Shown here piece by piece: positions 23,701 to 35,789 of a stretch of 64,000 nt of DNA. The stretch is from Aquanectria penicillioides (taxonomy: Eukaryota; Ascomycota; Sordariomycetes; Hypocreales; Nectriaceae): NCBI GenBank assembly GCA_003415625.1, contig PYIU01000002.1, positions 3,038,001-3,102,000 of the forward strand. The letters are read 5' to 3'. The translations under genes and the position numbers were made by a program. Under the pieces are notes generated by a model. That model did no database searches. It worked only from the letters and a program-made list of their open reading frames with translations, and was not told where the DNA came from. The number at the start of each line of letters is the position of its first letter. The first letter of the stretch is position 1.

Positions 23701-25914
23701 GAGAAGGAAGCCGACCCCACCCAATCTGACGCAGGCAGTACGGCGGGCTCTACCGTTCTTAAGAAGAAGGAAAAGAATACGGAGGCCGTTGCCGCGCCCG
23801 AGATGCCCAAACCCCGAGTTCTTCCATGCGCCATTTGCAACCAGATGGAACCCCAGGGCGATCAGCATGTGTCATGCCGAGAATGCCGTCTTACAGTGCA
23901 TCGAAACTGTTACGGCGTGATGGATAATCGGAATTCTGGGAAATGGATTTGCGACATGTGCTCCAACGACAAGAGTCCACAGGTTTCAATTGTAGGTTAT
24001 CTCGTTCGTTTTGAAGCGATTTACTAACAACGGCGCCACAGCAATACAAATGTGTCCTGTGCCCAGTCGAGCACACAGAACATGATTTTGTGGAGCAGCC
24101 GAAGCTCACCCACCACAAAAAGAAGATGTCCGAGAAGGATCGCGAAAAAGAAAGAATTGAGGTTCAACAAGCCCGAAAGGCAGCCGAATACTACCGCAAA
24201 AGGCAAGAGGAGATGAATAGGCCTGTCAACCCTCGCGAGCCGCTCAAGAGGACAGCAGATAATAACTGGGTCCACGTTACCTGCGCTGTGTGGACTCCCG
24301 AGGTAAAATTCGGCAGGGCGAAGGCACTGGAGCCTTCAGAGGGCATCCCTTCCATCCCGAGATCGAGATACGATGAGACTTGCCAAGTTTGCAACAAGAA
24401 GGACGGTGCCTGCGTTTCGTGCCACCAGTGCCGCGCATCTTGTACGTTTCCCCACCCTCCTCTCTCTCTTTTCCCTGTCGCCGTGATTCGCCGTGATTTG
24501 CTGACATCCTCTCAGACCATGTTGAATGCGCGCGACAGCATGGCCACGTTCTCGGTTTCGACATCACACCGGTTAAGAGCTCGCGTCGAGACCAATTCAA
24601 TATTGTAACCATTAATGGGGAGAGCGGCACTATGTCAGCGACCATCTGGTGCAAAGATCATGTTCCCACCAAGACCATTGTTCATCGCATGCACGACACA
24701 GCGACTGAGTCTGGATTGAATGCTTTGCAACTCTACGTTCAGAATTTCAAACAGGCGGACCTTACACTTACAGGCACTGTACGCAAAGCGAACTTGATGA
24801 CGACAGCAGCCAAGATGACAGGAACACCAACTCAACCAGGGATGAGACGGTCTTCGACGACAACTATTCCGGCTAGCACAGCGGTCAGCCACCAGCGACA
24901 AGGAGAATCTGGAGATGCAGCCTCGGATGCACAGCAACCGGGTGAGAAGGTGTGCATCACCTGTGGTATTGATGTTAGTCCAAAGTGGTGGCCTATCGAT
25001 AACTCTCAAGAACGAGAACTCACCAACGGACATTATGGCGCACTGGGGAGCGAAGCCCAGAAGTTTGTTGAACAGCGAAGGTTCCAGTGCCACAAATGTC
25101 GCAAGGCGCAGCGTACCGCCAAACTACACCCGCCGAGATCATCTCCCCCATCGCGGAAGTATCGCGGCCACCACCACGTGAACCAAGCCTGCCAGCTGTA
25201 GTGCCGCCGCCTCTTCGCAGCCCGCCCCCGCCCGTGTCCAGCCATCGCGACGCGCATCATTCCAACTATGCATGGCCAACTCATGTCCCTCACTCGGCAC
25301 CACCTCCGATCCAGGCTCCCACTCTTGCTCCTGACCATGGTCTTGGTCCGCGACCAGTACCGCCAGCCCCTGCCTACCCCCCTCCATCTCTGCCAAGGGG
25401 CCATTTCAACGACTGGGGAGTCCGACCTGGAAGCCAGCACGGGTCGCCTCCTCGACACTTGAACGGCGGACCCCCCTCCTTGCACAATCCGCCACCTCTA
25501 TCGTCCCTCCGACCCCCACCGCTGTCTGGTCCTCCGCCATCCGCCCCATTACCCGGGTCTCATCAGCCCGCACATGGGCCACAACCTTATGCGAACGGGT
25601 TGCCACCTTCTCCTCGACGGTTGAGTGGACCGGCTCTTCCCTCACGATATGTCCACCCATACCATGGACACGCCCCTCATGGGCCAACCACACACTTGCC
25701 TCCCCCAAATATGAGCAACGGAGGACCTCCTCCACGGACCGATGCATTTGCGCAGGGTCTTCATCCGCAGAGGACACCATTCTCGGCTCCTCATGCCAGT
25801 CCGCCAGGAACCCGTAGTGGGTTGCCGCCAGCACATGAACCCGTGCGTCCACCGGAGAGTCGACCGGCAAGTGGGGCCAGTGCCAGTCCGTCCCTACGAA
25901 ACTTGCTTTCGTAG
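20769..25914 (+). CDS. SNT2: SNT2-type BAH/PHD/SANT/GATA-finger chromatin protein
   Basis: Exons 20769-20783, 20943-22111, 22179-23991, 24042-24441 and 24516-25914 (the last perhaps split). The first coding exon has only 15 nt (MAQQN) and a 159-nt intron follows. Domains in order: disordered N-terminus; BAH domain (about 190-330, with DHVYLVCEPPGEPYYLGRI); PHD finger (LCKRCTGYCASNDSVDCAVC); SANT (about 675-725, LTPAELKKFEEGVAKYGSE); GATA-like finger (CQFCSTTSSRQWRR...LCRRCAELW, about 778-831); PHD plus extended PHD (CAICNQMEPQG... to SYHVECARQHGHVLGFDI, about 945-1160); a second GATA-like finger (CITCGIDVSPKWW ... CHKCRKAQ); and a long Pro-rich tail. This is the architecture of Snt2, a histone-H3 reader that recruits Rpd3/E3-ligase activities. 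Near 25113-25159 the frame changes, by a 47-nt intron or a missing base (1582 or about 1598 aa). Confidence 0.9.
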
Positions 25915-27364
25915 GAATAGCGGCAGTCATGGAAACATGAATGAAAAGGTTGAGAATGTGAGAATAGGAGTTTAAATGTGCCACAAGTATTGAGTTGTAA
26001 TGGATAGGAATGGCCTAGCCATCTGCACATACTGGCCTGCAAGAGTTGAGATAAAAAAAAAATACATAGCCACATATTGTTGGAGTTTTGTTCCATAAGA
26101 AAAAAAATGACACCAACAACGACAACAACGCAGAAGGAAGCGAGACCAAGCCGGGTATTATTTGCATGGGATTCACACGAAAGGTATGGATAAATGAGAT
26201 AGGGGGACCTTGAGGAATTGGGAATGTATTGTGATTAGAGTAGTATTCAAATCAAGAAAGGGTAAAAAAGATTAAGAAAAAAACACACAAACAGTTCAGA
26301 GACCTTCCTATGGATTGTTTAAGGTAAATTAATTGTGACTAAACCGGTGACACTGTTCTCTGTTGTGATCAACAGTTCCTCAAACTAGTGTCCATGTTAG
26401 TTTGAGGGAAGGGAATTGCATATAAGATTGAACATTGGAGAAAAATTCCTTTCAGAGTACCTTGAATGTGGAACTAGAGTTCTATACGCAGTTTGTAAAT
26501 GTAGAATTATATATATATTTTCTTCAAAAGAACCAGATTCTCCGCTTAACGTGCACAATTTACCATTGAGGTTTTATGACGGTGATTTTTCCCATACGAG
26601 AAGACGAGGCTTCTCTACCAGCTAGAGTGCCGGTGCTGAGGAGCTGTGAAGGTTGAGCGTCAGCGGCCCCACACTTTCCCGACGAGCAGGTGGGTCCTTG
26701 GCTGGCCAACCACATGTGGTGTGTCGCCATGTGCGTGCCGTCAGGACGGTCGGTCAGTGCGGAGGGGGCTTACCAATGAGGAGGCAGGAAAGAACAGAGG
26801 CAAAGCGGAAGCACCTAGGTGCCTTGCTTAAAGCGGGAGGGTACGTACCAGTCCACTTTTTCATGAAGACGGACTCGTCACCTAGGCAAGGTACGTACCC
26901 TTGCATTCACACTGCACTTGCTTGGGACAGCTGCAGTCTCGTGCGTAGGCAGGTAGATGTTATCGTGGCGTCTCAGGGCTGAGCTCTCGTTGCGTGGCTT
27001 AGCCTCAGCCAAGTCCCAAGTCCGTGTCAGCTCTCCAACTCTCGTTCCTCAATCTTGATTGCTTCTCTCTGCATCTCCACCTTCTTTATCCCCAACTGCG
27101 CTGCATCTCTGGAATTGGGAAACGATCCAATTGCGCGTGTTCCAAGCTCCGCGAGTAGCGACCGCCTCGTTCCCCGCCTTCTTTGCTCTCTCCATCCATC
27201 CTAACCCGAATCCGTCTCAACTGACGTACGACACGCATATCTCGGCCGCTTCATCCCCTCCACCCCCAACTAGAGCTTCCAGCTTTTGACGACACCGCCT
27301 ACGAAGAAGGAAGCCAACAGATCCAAGGCGTGTAGCGCTGTGATCATTGCAGCACCTAGCAGTC
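25915..27364. other. intergenic: SNT2 3' end and ENV7 promoter
   Basis: The first half (about 26080-26620) is AT-rich, with poly-A runs. A palindromic cluster with gcacctaggtgc and two gtacgtacc words lies at 26810-26905. CT-rich leader precedes ENV7. No gene is supported. Confidence 0.45.
26810..26905. repeat. CCTAGG/GTACGTAC palindromic words
   Basis: A 12-bp palindrome (gcacctaggtgc), a second cacctagg and two copies of ggtacgtacc lie within 100 bp, upstream of ENV7. They resemble the TAGG/CCTA clusters elsewhere in the window. Confidence 0.55.
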
Positions 27365-28728
27365 ATGGCGCAAGTCCTACAAGACCTCTTCTATTCCTTC
27401 GGGAACTGCCTAAACTGTTTCCCTGGGTCGCCAACATTGAAGATCAACAGCCGTAGCTTCAAAATCCTGCGACTTCTCGGTGAGGTAAGATGCCCAATCT
27501 CCGAACCACTCTGCCAACATGCGCGACTCGCTCCATCGACGCCCTGCTCGAAAGCCCGTACTGACCTCTCGCTCTGGATAGGGCGGCTTCTCCTACGTCT
27601 ATCTTGTCGAAGACACCTCCAGCCATGAGCTCTTCGCTCTCAAGAAGATCCGCTGCCCCTTCGGTGCCGAGTCTGTACAACTGGCTATGCGTGAGGTAGA
27701 CGCCTACCGTCTCTTTGGGCACGTTCCTACCATCATCCATGCCATCGACCATTCCGTCGCTACCGAGCGAGGCGCGGATGAATCTACCAAGACTGTCTAC
27801 GTCCTCCTGCCCTACTTCAAGCGTGGCAACCTCCAGGACATGATCAACGCAAACCTTGTCAACCATGATCGTTTCCCAGAGCGTCGCCTCATGTTGCTGT
27901 TCCTCGGGGTCTGCAAGGCCTTGCGCGCCATGCACGAATACAAACCCGCCGTGCAGCGCATGGACATGGGCAATGAGGAGGACCAACTGAACAACGGCGG
28001 CAGTGGTAGCAGGATGAACACTAGGGGCAAGAGAACCGAGGAAGAAGAGGAGGGCGAGCAAGAGAGGCCCCTGATGGAGAGCGAAAACCATGTCAGCGGT
28101 GGAAGGACGACAAATCAGTCGTATGCCCATCGTGATATCAAGCCAGGTGAGCTCTCGTGCCCCTGACCACCAACGATTGACGTACTCACCATCTGCAGGA
28201 AACATTATGATTGACGACAGCGGCTCGAATCCAATCCTTATGGACCTCGGCTCTGTCGCCCCCTCTCCCATTCCCGTCACCTCTCAGTCACTCGCCCTCC
28301 AGATCCAGGACACCGCTGCCGAACACTCCACCATGCCGTACCGCGCCCCCGAGCTGTTCGACGTCCGCACTGGCACCGTCATCGACACGAAAGTGGACAT
28401 TTGGTCCCTGGGCTGTACCCTCTATGCATGTCTCGTGGGCAAGTCCCCTTTCGAAATGCGCTCGGACGAGACTGGTGGCACCCTCTCTCTCTGTGTGCTC
28501 GGTGGAGACTGGCGTTTCCCCGACGAAGGCCCCCAGGGCGTCAAGCGCAACAACAGCATGCGTCCACAACAGCAGCAGCAGCCAGCCAATACCGTCGAGA
28601 TTAGTGAGCCTATTCGCGAAGTTGTGCGAAAGTGTCTACGCGTCGAGCCTGCTGAGCGCCCCGATATCAACGAGCTTATTGGCATGGTTGAGAACGTAAT
28701 CGAGGAGCTGCCTGACGATGGTCACTGA
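27365..28728 (+). CDS. ENV7: Env7/STK16-family vacuolar serine/threonine kinase
   Basis: Exons 27365-27484, 27582-28146 and 28199-28728 (introns 97 and 52 nt), 404 aa. NAK-family kinase. A short Cys-containing N-terminus (FGNCLNCFPGSP) could be lipid-modified, as in yeast Env7 (palmitoylated, vacuole-bound). Kinase signatures: glycine loop LLGEGGFSYVYLVED across intron 1, FALKKIRC with the ATP-binding Lys, catalytic loop HRDIKPGN across intron 2, and MDLGS replacing DFG, which is diagnostic for STK16/Env7. APE is read as RAPELFDV; DIWSLGCTLYACLVGKSPFE follows. A low-complexity acidic insertion of about 60 residues (EEEEEGEQ) sits just before the HRD loop. Yeast Env7 negatively regulates vacuole fusion; the same role is inferred here. 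Confidence 0.92.
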
Positions 28729-29197
28729 ATGCCGAGTCCATCAAATCTGATTCTTACTGCGCGAGGGATGCGAATGGATGAGACATGAGGCGAGATTGTA
28801 GGATATTCCGCACATTTTCTGTCTATCTGAGGGCAGTTTAGCTCCTTCACGACTTCACTTAGCTTGACTGGATTTTATGAGTCTGCCACGGGAAAGGGCA
28901 ACGGCGTTTTTAGGAAATTGAGCCGATAGAAGTATCGATTGTGCCCGGGTTAAACTTGATTCTACAATAATGCTTTCCTCCATGCCTCAATCGTGTCTTG
29001 CTCCCGCTTCTGCGTCCCTATAATCATTCTGTTTTCGCGCAATCCGGGCTATCAACACTTGCGTGCTTGGTCCCATATTCGCCAACAATACCACACGACG
29101 AGCACCCTGTTCCTCCTTGGCTTTGACGCGAACTTAGCTAACTCTGAAGTAAGACCTGAATAATACCGGGACAGATGCACATGACGTCTCCATCATC
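28729..29197. other. convergent 3' regions of ENV7 and AMS1
   Basis: A 470-bp stretch between two converging stops. It presumably holds both 3' UTRs. Nothing else was recognised. Confidence 0.5.
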
Positions 29198-32100
29198 CTA
29201 CAACTGGATCCTGAATGTTGCCACCTCGAAAGGCCGAAGCTGGATTGAAAATTTGCCGTCCTCGAAATCAATGTTCTCAACTTCGTCTTCCAGGATGTTT
29301 GTCTTGGCGACCCGCTTCAAGGAGTATTTCGTCTCAATTGTCCCCTTGCTATGGCCGCCAAGTGCCTCGTAAACGCGCAAAACGATGCTCTGTCCCTTAT
29401 TAACCCGCACGCCCTCGTTAAGTGTAACATCCTCGTCGTCATGGCCCCTCTTTATTGTATCTAGAATCAGGGATTCTGACACGTCCGTGTTGACCAACTT
29501 GATAGGTGATTCAGAGAGACTTTGGATGGTCATCTTGGATCCAGAGAGAAGCTTAAGGGGGTTATTGAAGGCGTACGCCGCTTTGACCGTTGCCGAAGAC
29601 AGACTTCCCTTGTGTGGGAAGATCGCCCAGCGAATAGAGTGACGTCCCATATCAGCATTCGCGTCAGGTGCCTTGGGAGAACGGAGGAGCGACAGGCGCA
29701 TTAGCTTTCCAGCAGTTGCGAACCCGTATTTGCTGTCGTTGAGGATGGAAACACCATAATTGTGCTCTGATAGATCTGCAAATCGGTGGCAGCACACCTC
29801 GAATTTAGCCATATCCCAGCTAGTGTTGTAGTGAGTTGGTCGCTTGGTAATGCTGTAAGCCGTCTCGTAGGAAGCCTCCGTGCTGACAATGTCGACTGGG
29901 AATTCGACCTTGAGGAACTTAGAATCCTCATGCCAATCTACCTCGGCAGAGCAGTCAATCTGTGGAGGCTGACCATCAAGCGCCGCAGACAAACTGATAT
30001 AGGATTTGAGCGAGCTGCGCTCACTAATCTTGACATCCGTCACTAGTGTGACACGATGGGGTTTCTGCTCGAAAATGCTGGTTTGGCCATATTCGAGAGA
30101 TTTACGAGTATCCAGGTGATAGACCTCCACATCCCACGCCTGCCAGTACAGTGGAACATCATCAAAAATGACAAATTTGTTGGCCTTTCCGCCTTTGTCG
30201 ATGATTTCCCGATCGTTGACGAGATCTCGAAGAGAGACGATGCAACCTCCCTCGACCACGACCCGGACCTGGTCGTTTTGTAGGACGAAGACATTGGCTG
30301 ACTCTTGGAAAATGGATACTGCAGGGTTTTCTTCCTGGGTCTTGAAGGAGCGAAGGGCAATCATTTGTCCAGCACCACAGGCAACTCCAACCTCGGTGTC
30401 CGAAATCTCGACAAGCTCCTTGCGGTGCCAAGGAAGAGTATTGATAGCGACAGATTCGTTCATGCTGCTTGAAGGAACACTTGACACGCCGAGGGTATCA
30501 TAAAGCTCCTTGAGCAACTTTTTCCCAGTCTTGAATACTTTGGCATAAAGCTAGAAAGTGTTAGCCACGACCTCCAAATGAAATAGGGAATAAGTGAAAC
30601 TCGCCTCGTCGGAATCATCGTAACACATGCCAATGCTGCTTCCAGGGAGGCAGTCGTGGAACTGGCAGAGAAGCACAGCCTCCCACATTTCATCGAGATC
30701 CTTGGTTGGATATTTGTACTGTGAGGTCTTGATCGAGGCAATGGTAGCTAACTGCTCAATGTCTCGCAACATGACTTCAGCCTTTCGGTTGTAGTATTTA
30801 TTGTTGGCTTGGGTCGTGTAGGTGCCTCGATGCAATTCAAAGTACAGTTCGCCATACCAGGTTGGAAACTGGTCAATCTTGGAGCTAAGTCGATCAAAGA
30901 AGTCATCGACTGTCAATCCAAGCTTGAGTTTTGGAATTCCGCCGATGGTGTTGCTGATGCCAGCACATCTTCGAAGCTTCTCAAAGTGCTGCCAAGTGGG
31001 ACCACCGCCGCCATCGCCCTTGCCGAAGACAAGGAGAGACGAGCTATCTACCCGCATAGTCTTGTGCTGTGAGATACTCCTCCTAAGATCACCAAAGTTG
31101 GCATCCGAGGTATACGTCTCGGAGGGTGGCATGTGACAGATGACCTGGCTGCCATCGGGACTGACCCACATAAAGGTGGTGTGCGGGAAGTTGTTGATAT
31201 TGTTCCAGCTCAGCTTTTGGGTCATGAAGCGATCCATGCCAGCTAGTCGACAAAGCTGGGGAAGCTGGCTTGAATAACCAAATGTGTCAGGTAGCCAGAA
31301 GGTTCGGCAGCGGGAGCCAAACTGGCTCTCGAAGAACCTCTGGCCGTAAAAGAATTGACGGACAAGAGACTCGCCGCAGGGCATATTGGTGTCATGTTCA
31401 ACCCAGCTACCGCCAATCGGATGGAACTGGCCTTCAGCAACCTTCGCCTTGACGCGTTGAAAGGCGGCAGGATAGTTTTGCTTCAGCCACTTGTATTGCT
31501 GAGCCTGAGAACAGGCAAAGTTGGCTTCAGGGTAGCGATCCATCAAATCGCACTGGTTTGTCCAGGACCGAACGACTTTCCGCTTCGTCTCAGCCCATGG
31601 CCAGAGCCAGCAGCTATCGATGTGACAGTGACCAATTCCAAAGACGACAGGGTCTTTGCCAACTTCATAGACGCGATGGGAATCTACGTCGGGGCCCAAG
31701 ATCTCCCGCGCAATTTCACGACATTTGAGGATAGACTCCTGGTCATTGAGTTTGAAGGTATTGATGATCCTCATGGCGACTGAGAGAGCCTGATTTTGCT
31801 CAGCGCTGTCCTCGGGAAGCTCGCGGGCGGCGTCGCCAAGCTCCCACATGTCAAGGTGAAGCATGCGAGCTGGCACATTGATGGCAACAATGTCGGCTTG
31901 GCCGAGATTGAAATACTTGTTCGGGTCGGGCGCCGCGATGCCGGTTTGGCCATCGGGGGCATTCCCAAACATGCCATTGCAGGCCATTTCGATGTAAATT
32001 GTATGTTCCTGGCCATCGCGGAAGGACTTGGGGATGATCCACTCAATGCGCTCGCCGCCGCCGGTGAGGCCCTGGATCGGAACACCATCCTCGGTCCACA

Positions 32101-32557
32101 CAGTGCCCTCATTGTTCGCATCCCAGTGAAGCTCAATGAGCTCCTCATCTACAATGTCGGTAGGGATGCGTAATACTACCTTGAACCAGTGGGTAGACCA
32201 TGAGGGGCCAAACGAGGTACCGACATGGGTTTCTCTAAATTCGTGACTAGTGGCATCCTCAAAGGTTGGACGAGTGGTTTCAGGCGCATCCCAGACCCAA
32301 AGTTGGACGTGGGGCTTTCCCGAGTATCTGGCATTGTACATGTTCCTACATTTGACCGGTCAGCATTGATGAAGCGTGAACTCAATGCGGACAAGTGAGG
32401 GATGGCCGTACGCTAGTAAGTTGATCTTTTCATACTGCCCTGGCTTATAGAACGGCTCGATACGGCCTTTGAGGATCCCCGCCTTGGGTACACCAACGGG
32501 TTGCTTGACGAGGATCGGGTAAGAGCCATGGCCCTTGGGTTCGCCGCCTCCACCCAT
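29198..32557 (-). CDS. AMS1: vacuolar alpha-mannosidase (GH38)
   Basis: Exons 32557-32412, 32345-30605 and 30550-29198, 1079 aa, close to yeast Ams1 (about 1080). It hydrolyses alpha-mannosides from free oligosaccharides in vacuole and cytosol. The N-terminal domain carries WSTHWFKV and HWDANNEGTVW. The GH38 catalytic domain has GIGHCHIDSCWLWPWAET (metal-binding His and Asp) and FWLPDTFGYSSQLPQ, whose Asp fits the nucleophile. The C-terminal part is the GH38 beta domain. No signal peptide is seen, as expected for a protein delivered to the vacuole by the Cvt/autophagy route. The second intron (30551-30604) starts with GCGAGT, a GC-AG intron. ATG 32557 (MGGGGEPKGHG) was chosen by its position next to conserved sequence; in-frame ATGs lie upstream, within a low-complexity stretch. 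Confidence 0.93.
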
Positions 32558-32710
32558 AGTGTGATGGTCGAAAGGATGACCGGGAGCGGGAGGAGCAGAG
32601 CGATTCGAGAGACGTCGAAGCTTTCCTGGGAGAGGATGCCGACGCTGACTTTCAGGTGAGGGCGAATGGAGGGGACAGTCGGTGGAGACTGGGAGGAGGT
32701 GGTCGACGAG

Positions 32711-32734
32711 GGTGTTGTTGTTGTTGTTGTTGTG
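32711..32734. repeat. GTT trinucleotide microsatellite
   Basis: About eight tandem gtt copies on the + strand, upstream of AMS1 (AAC on the transcribed strand). Confidence 0.75.
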
Positions 32735-33705
32735 GCTGTGTAATGACCAGTGAGTAGGTACGTCACTGGCCGTGGATGGAGGGTGAGAGAACACAGCTAT
32801 ATGTGGTGGACGCAAGTTGGGTGAGTGTGAGAGAGTGATGCGGAGTTGTGGCTGGGTGTTGGTGGGATTGAGTGGATTCTGCAATTGGGGGACGAAGGAT
32901 GGATGGTGAAAGGTGAGAGAGAGCTGAGAGCTTTATGTACGAGTGATGAGACCTGTTTGGTTTGGAGAAACTCCTCAAGCTCAATGCGGCAACTAAGCTC
33001 AGCCAGCTTCCGCACCCTGAGAGCGGCGGGAGGCGTCAAGTGGCGAGGCGAGGGTCTTGTGAGGTGCAACCGGGTTACCACCCCTCCTCCAGCGAGCCTT
33101 CAGTGCCCGAGCTCCGGGGCGCGCAGAGGGGCCATAGGGGGCCACGGGGGCCACACGGCCGTCGGAGTGCGGCACCCACAAGCTCTATGGGGCACGGGCG
33201 ACGATCCGCGAGTAGTGGAGGGAGCCCCCAGTGGTAGCCAAGCTCTGGGCGATGTGACGATGGGTTGGTGCGGGGAAACGGCCCCAAACTATTCCGCAAA
33301 GGGACTGAGAGAATGGCGATGGGAATGGAAAACAAACGCAAAACAAAGAAAAACACTATTAGAGACGCACCTCATGATCATGGTCGATGGTGGTGCAGGG
33401 GGACCGCACAACGACGATTTGGAGAAGGATGGATTCAGCTGAGGTGTCTGGTTTATAACAATACAGAATAACCCTGATGCGCGGTGGACGACCGTCTCGG
33501 TGAAACAGGCTCAAACATGGGAGCCGGAAGCTTGGCTGGTCTTCAGCGACGAAGTGTGGCAGCGACCGGGGATAGGTGGACGACCTAGAGATGAGCTGGA
33601 TCGAGGACAAGAGCAGATGGCGATACAATGGCGTAATGAAGAGTTGAAGGATGAAGAGATTTGAAGATGGCACGATGGCGCATCATTGCTATGCAACTCT
33701 ACATG

Positions 33706-33762
33706 CCTAGGTGGCTAAGGTAGGTAGGTAGGTAGGTAGGTACGATATGTCTACGTAGGTGC
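33706..33762. repeat. GTAG tetranucleotide repeat with flanking CCTAGG words
   Basis: Six or more consecutive gtag/taggtagg units, flanked on the left by gcctaggtgg and on the right by tacgtaggtgcct. This is the same word family as the cluster at 8324-8411. Confidence 0.75.
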
Positions 33763-34622
33763 CTCAAGTTCACGCCAATTGAAACCTTACCTTATAGGAA
33801 GCTATTGCTGTCGTGGTTGCTGGTGGGAAGCGAATGCGACTCGGCCGACTCAGACACTGGACAGAAGCCACAGCCCTCGCTCAAGCCACTGTGAACAACA
33901 GGTTGAACAGGGGAGCGGGGGCTTGGATTGGAAAGTTCTTCACCTACACAGTGTCTGCGTGTCTCATTCTTGGCCTGTGGTTTCCGATGGACCAAGCCAC
34001 GGATAAGGTAGATGAGATTCCCGTCCCCGTAATCAAATCTCCCCCCCAAATCTCAAATCTCATCTCGGTCCGCCTAACGTGCGAAACCCCTGACGACCTG
34101 AGCTCTGAAAGCTATGCTAGGATGTCTGCCGTACTTCATTGCGCGCGACCATCACATGTTTTTCAGAAGCATTTTATGTATGGGACCCGTCCCCTTGCAA
34201 TAGTAATAATAATACGTCAATTTTATTCTCCTCTGTAACCGCCTTTCAAGAAGCCAAAGAAGACAGTTCTTCACTGTTTCACTCAGAGTGAGCTTGTATC
34301 ACAACGCGGGCTTCACGTGACTACGCGTGTGGCCTCCCCCTTGTCCCCTTTACATCTTACGTGGTATTAGTTTCAATAGTCCCAATCTAAAAACGGTACC
34401 TGGAGCTTAGCTGTCAATTTGGCTCTGAGACAAGGTACCTCCTGGGCTATCCCCGAAAATACCCATCCTCGTCCACGTTCGAGGCCTTTTTTCTTCTTTT
34501 TATCCTCCTTCAACACCAACTCTTACCCCCCAATTGCTTTGCTCGCGCCCATTGCCCGCCCCCCGTGTGGTCGCTTGCTCTGTCACCTCTTCCTCTCACG
34601 CCTCTTTTTCGTCGACGTCACA

Positions 34623-35789
34623 ATGGCCACCCGCATGACCCCCCTCTCGGCACGCCTCGCCGCTGCCATTGCTCGATCCTCTCCTCGAGCCTCATCTTCA
34701 TCATCAACCCTTTCCCAGGGATTTTCGCGCTCTCTCCGCCAACAGCGCCGCCCTTACTCGTCTCAGCCTTCTCCTCGCAAAGACACCGTCAAATTCTGGC
34801 CTTTTGTCGCCGTGATCGGTCTGGGAACCCTGGGCTACATGGGCCTCGTCAACCGCCGCAAAGGTGAGCCACGCTCTTTGCCCGCTTTTCCCCTCCCCCT
34901 CGTCTGAGGCTTTGCCCTGCTCTGCTTTGACATGGCACCGAGGCATCAGTCGATGCGGCGATCCAAGCGTCTCGGCACAACCACCCTTTTTTTTCAAGGG
35001 CCTGCTGAAATCCTTCTCTTGTCGTGTCCCGTTCCACTTCCACCTCCTTTCAAACCCCTAAATTCACATGTTGGCAATAACTTGGTCACTAACAAAATCC
35101 CGCCGTCAACAGACATGCCTCATCAGCTTGACGCCCCGGCCTCCACTGGCCAGCTCCCTGCGCCCGCCAAATCCTCTCCCACCTTTAGCCCCGCCGATGT
35201 GACGGTCGTCTTCGTTCTCGGCGGCCCCGGCGCTGGCAAGGGCACTCAGTGCTCGAAGCTTGTCCAGGAGCACGGCTTCACTCACCTTTCTGCTGGTGAC
35301 TTGCTTCGTGCCGAGCAAGAGCGTCCTGGGTCCCAGTTTGGCGAGCTGATCAAGGACTACATCAAGAACGGACTCATCGTCCCCATGGAGGTCACCATCC
35401 AGCTGCTCGAGAACGCCATGACCGAGGCCCTCCAGAAGTCTGGCTCCAAGAAGGGCCGCTTCCTCATCGACGGCTTCCCCCGTAAGATGGACCAGGCCAT
35501 CAAGTTTGAGGAGGCCGTCTGCCCCGCCAAGATGGTGCTCTTCTTCGACTGCCCCGAGGAGGTCATGGAGAAGCGTCTTCTCGAGCGTGGCAAGACCTCC
35601 GGTCGCTCCGATGACAACGCCGAAAGCATCCGCAAGCGCTTCCGCACCTTCATCGAGACCAGCATGCCCGTCGTCGACTACTTCGAGAAGGAGGGCAAGG
35701 TCGTCAAGCTGGACGCCACCCCTCCCCCTAGCGAGGTTTACATCAAGACCGAGAAGGCCCTCGCCGACAAGCTCGGTGCCAACTACTAA
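34623..35789 (+). CDS. URA6: UMP-CMP (uridylate) kinase with N-terminal targeting and membrane segment
   Basis: Exons 34623-34863 and 35113-35789 (249-nt intron), 305 aa. It transfers phosphate from ATP to UMP (and CMP) in pyrimidine nucleotide synthesis. Kinase core: P-loop [13 protein letters not shown]-binding [25 protein letters not shown] start [15 protein letters not shown]-terminal helix. Exon 1 encodes an extra 80 residues: a mitochondrial-presequence-like stretch rich in Arg/Ser ([18 protein letters not shown] through RRPYSS) and then a hydrophobic helix ([19 protein letters not shown]). This suggests anchoring in a mitochondrial membrane. An internal Met (DMPHQLD) at the start of exon 2 could give a cytosolic form. 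The localisation is inference; the enzyme assignment is firm. Confidence 0.93.

Larger units (their letters stand above)
32558..34622. other. divergent promoter region AMS1/UMP kinase
   Basis: A 2-kb region without a supported gene. It contains a GTT/TTG microsatellite (32711-32734) in the probable AMS1 leader, the TAGG repeat cluster at 33706-33762, and CT-rich leader before the UMP kinase (34470-34620). Confidence 0.5.
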
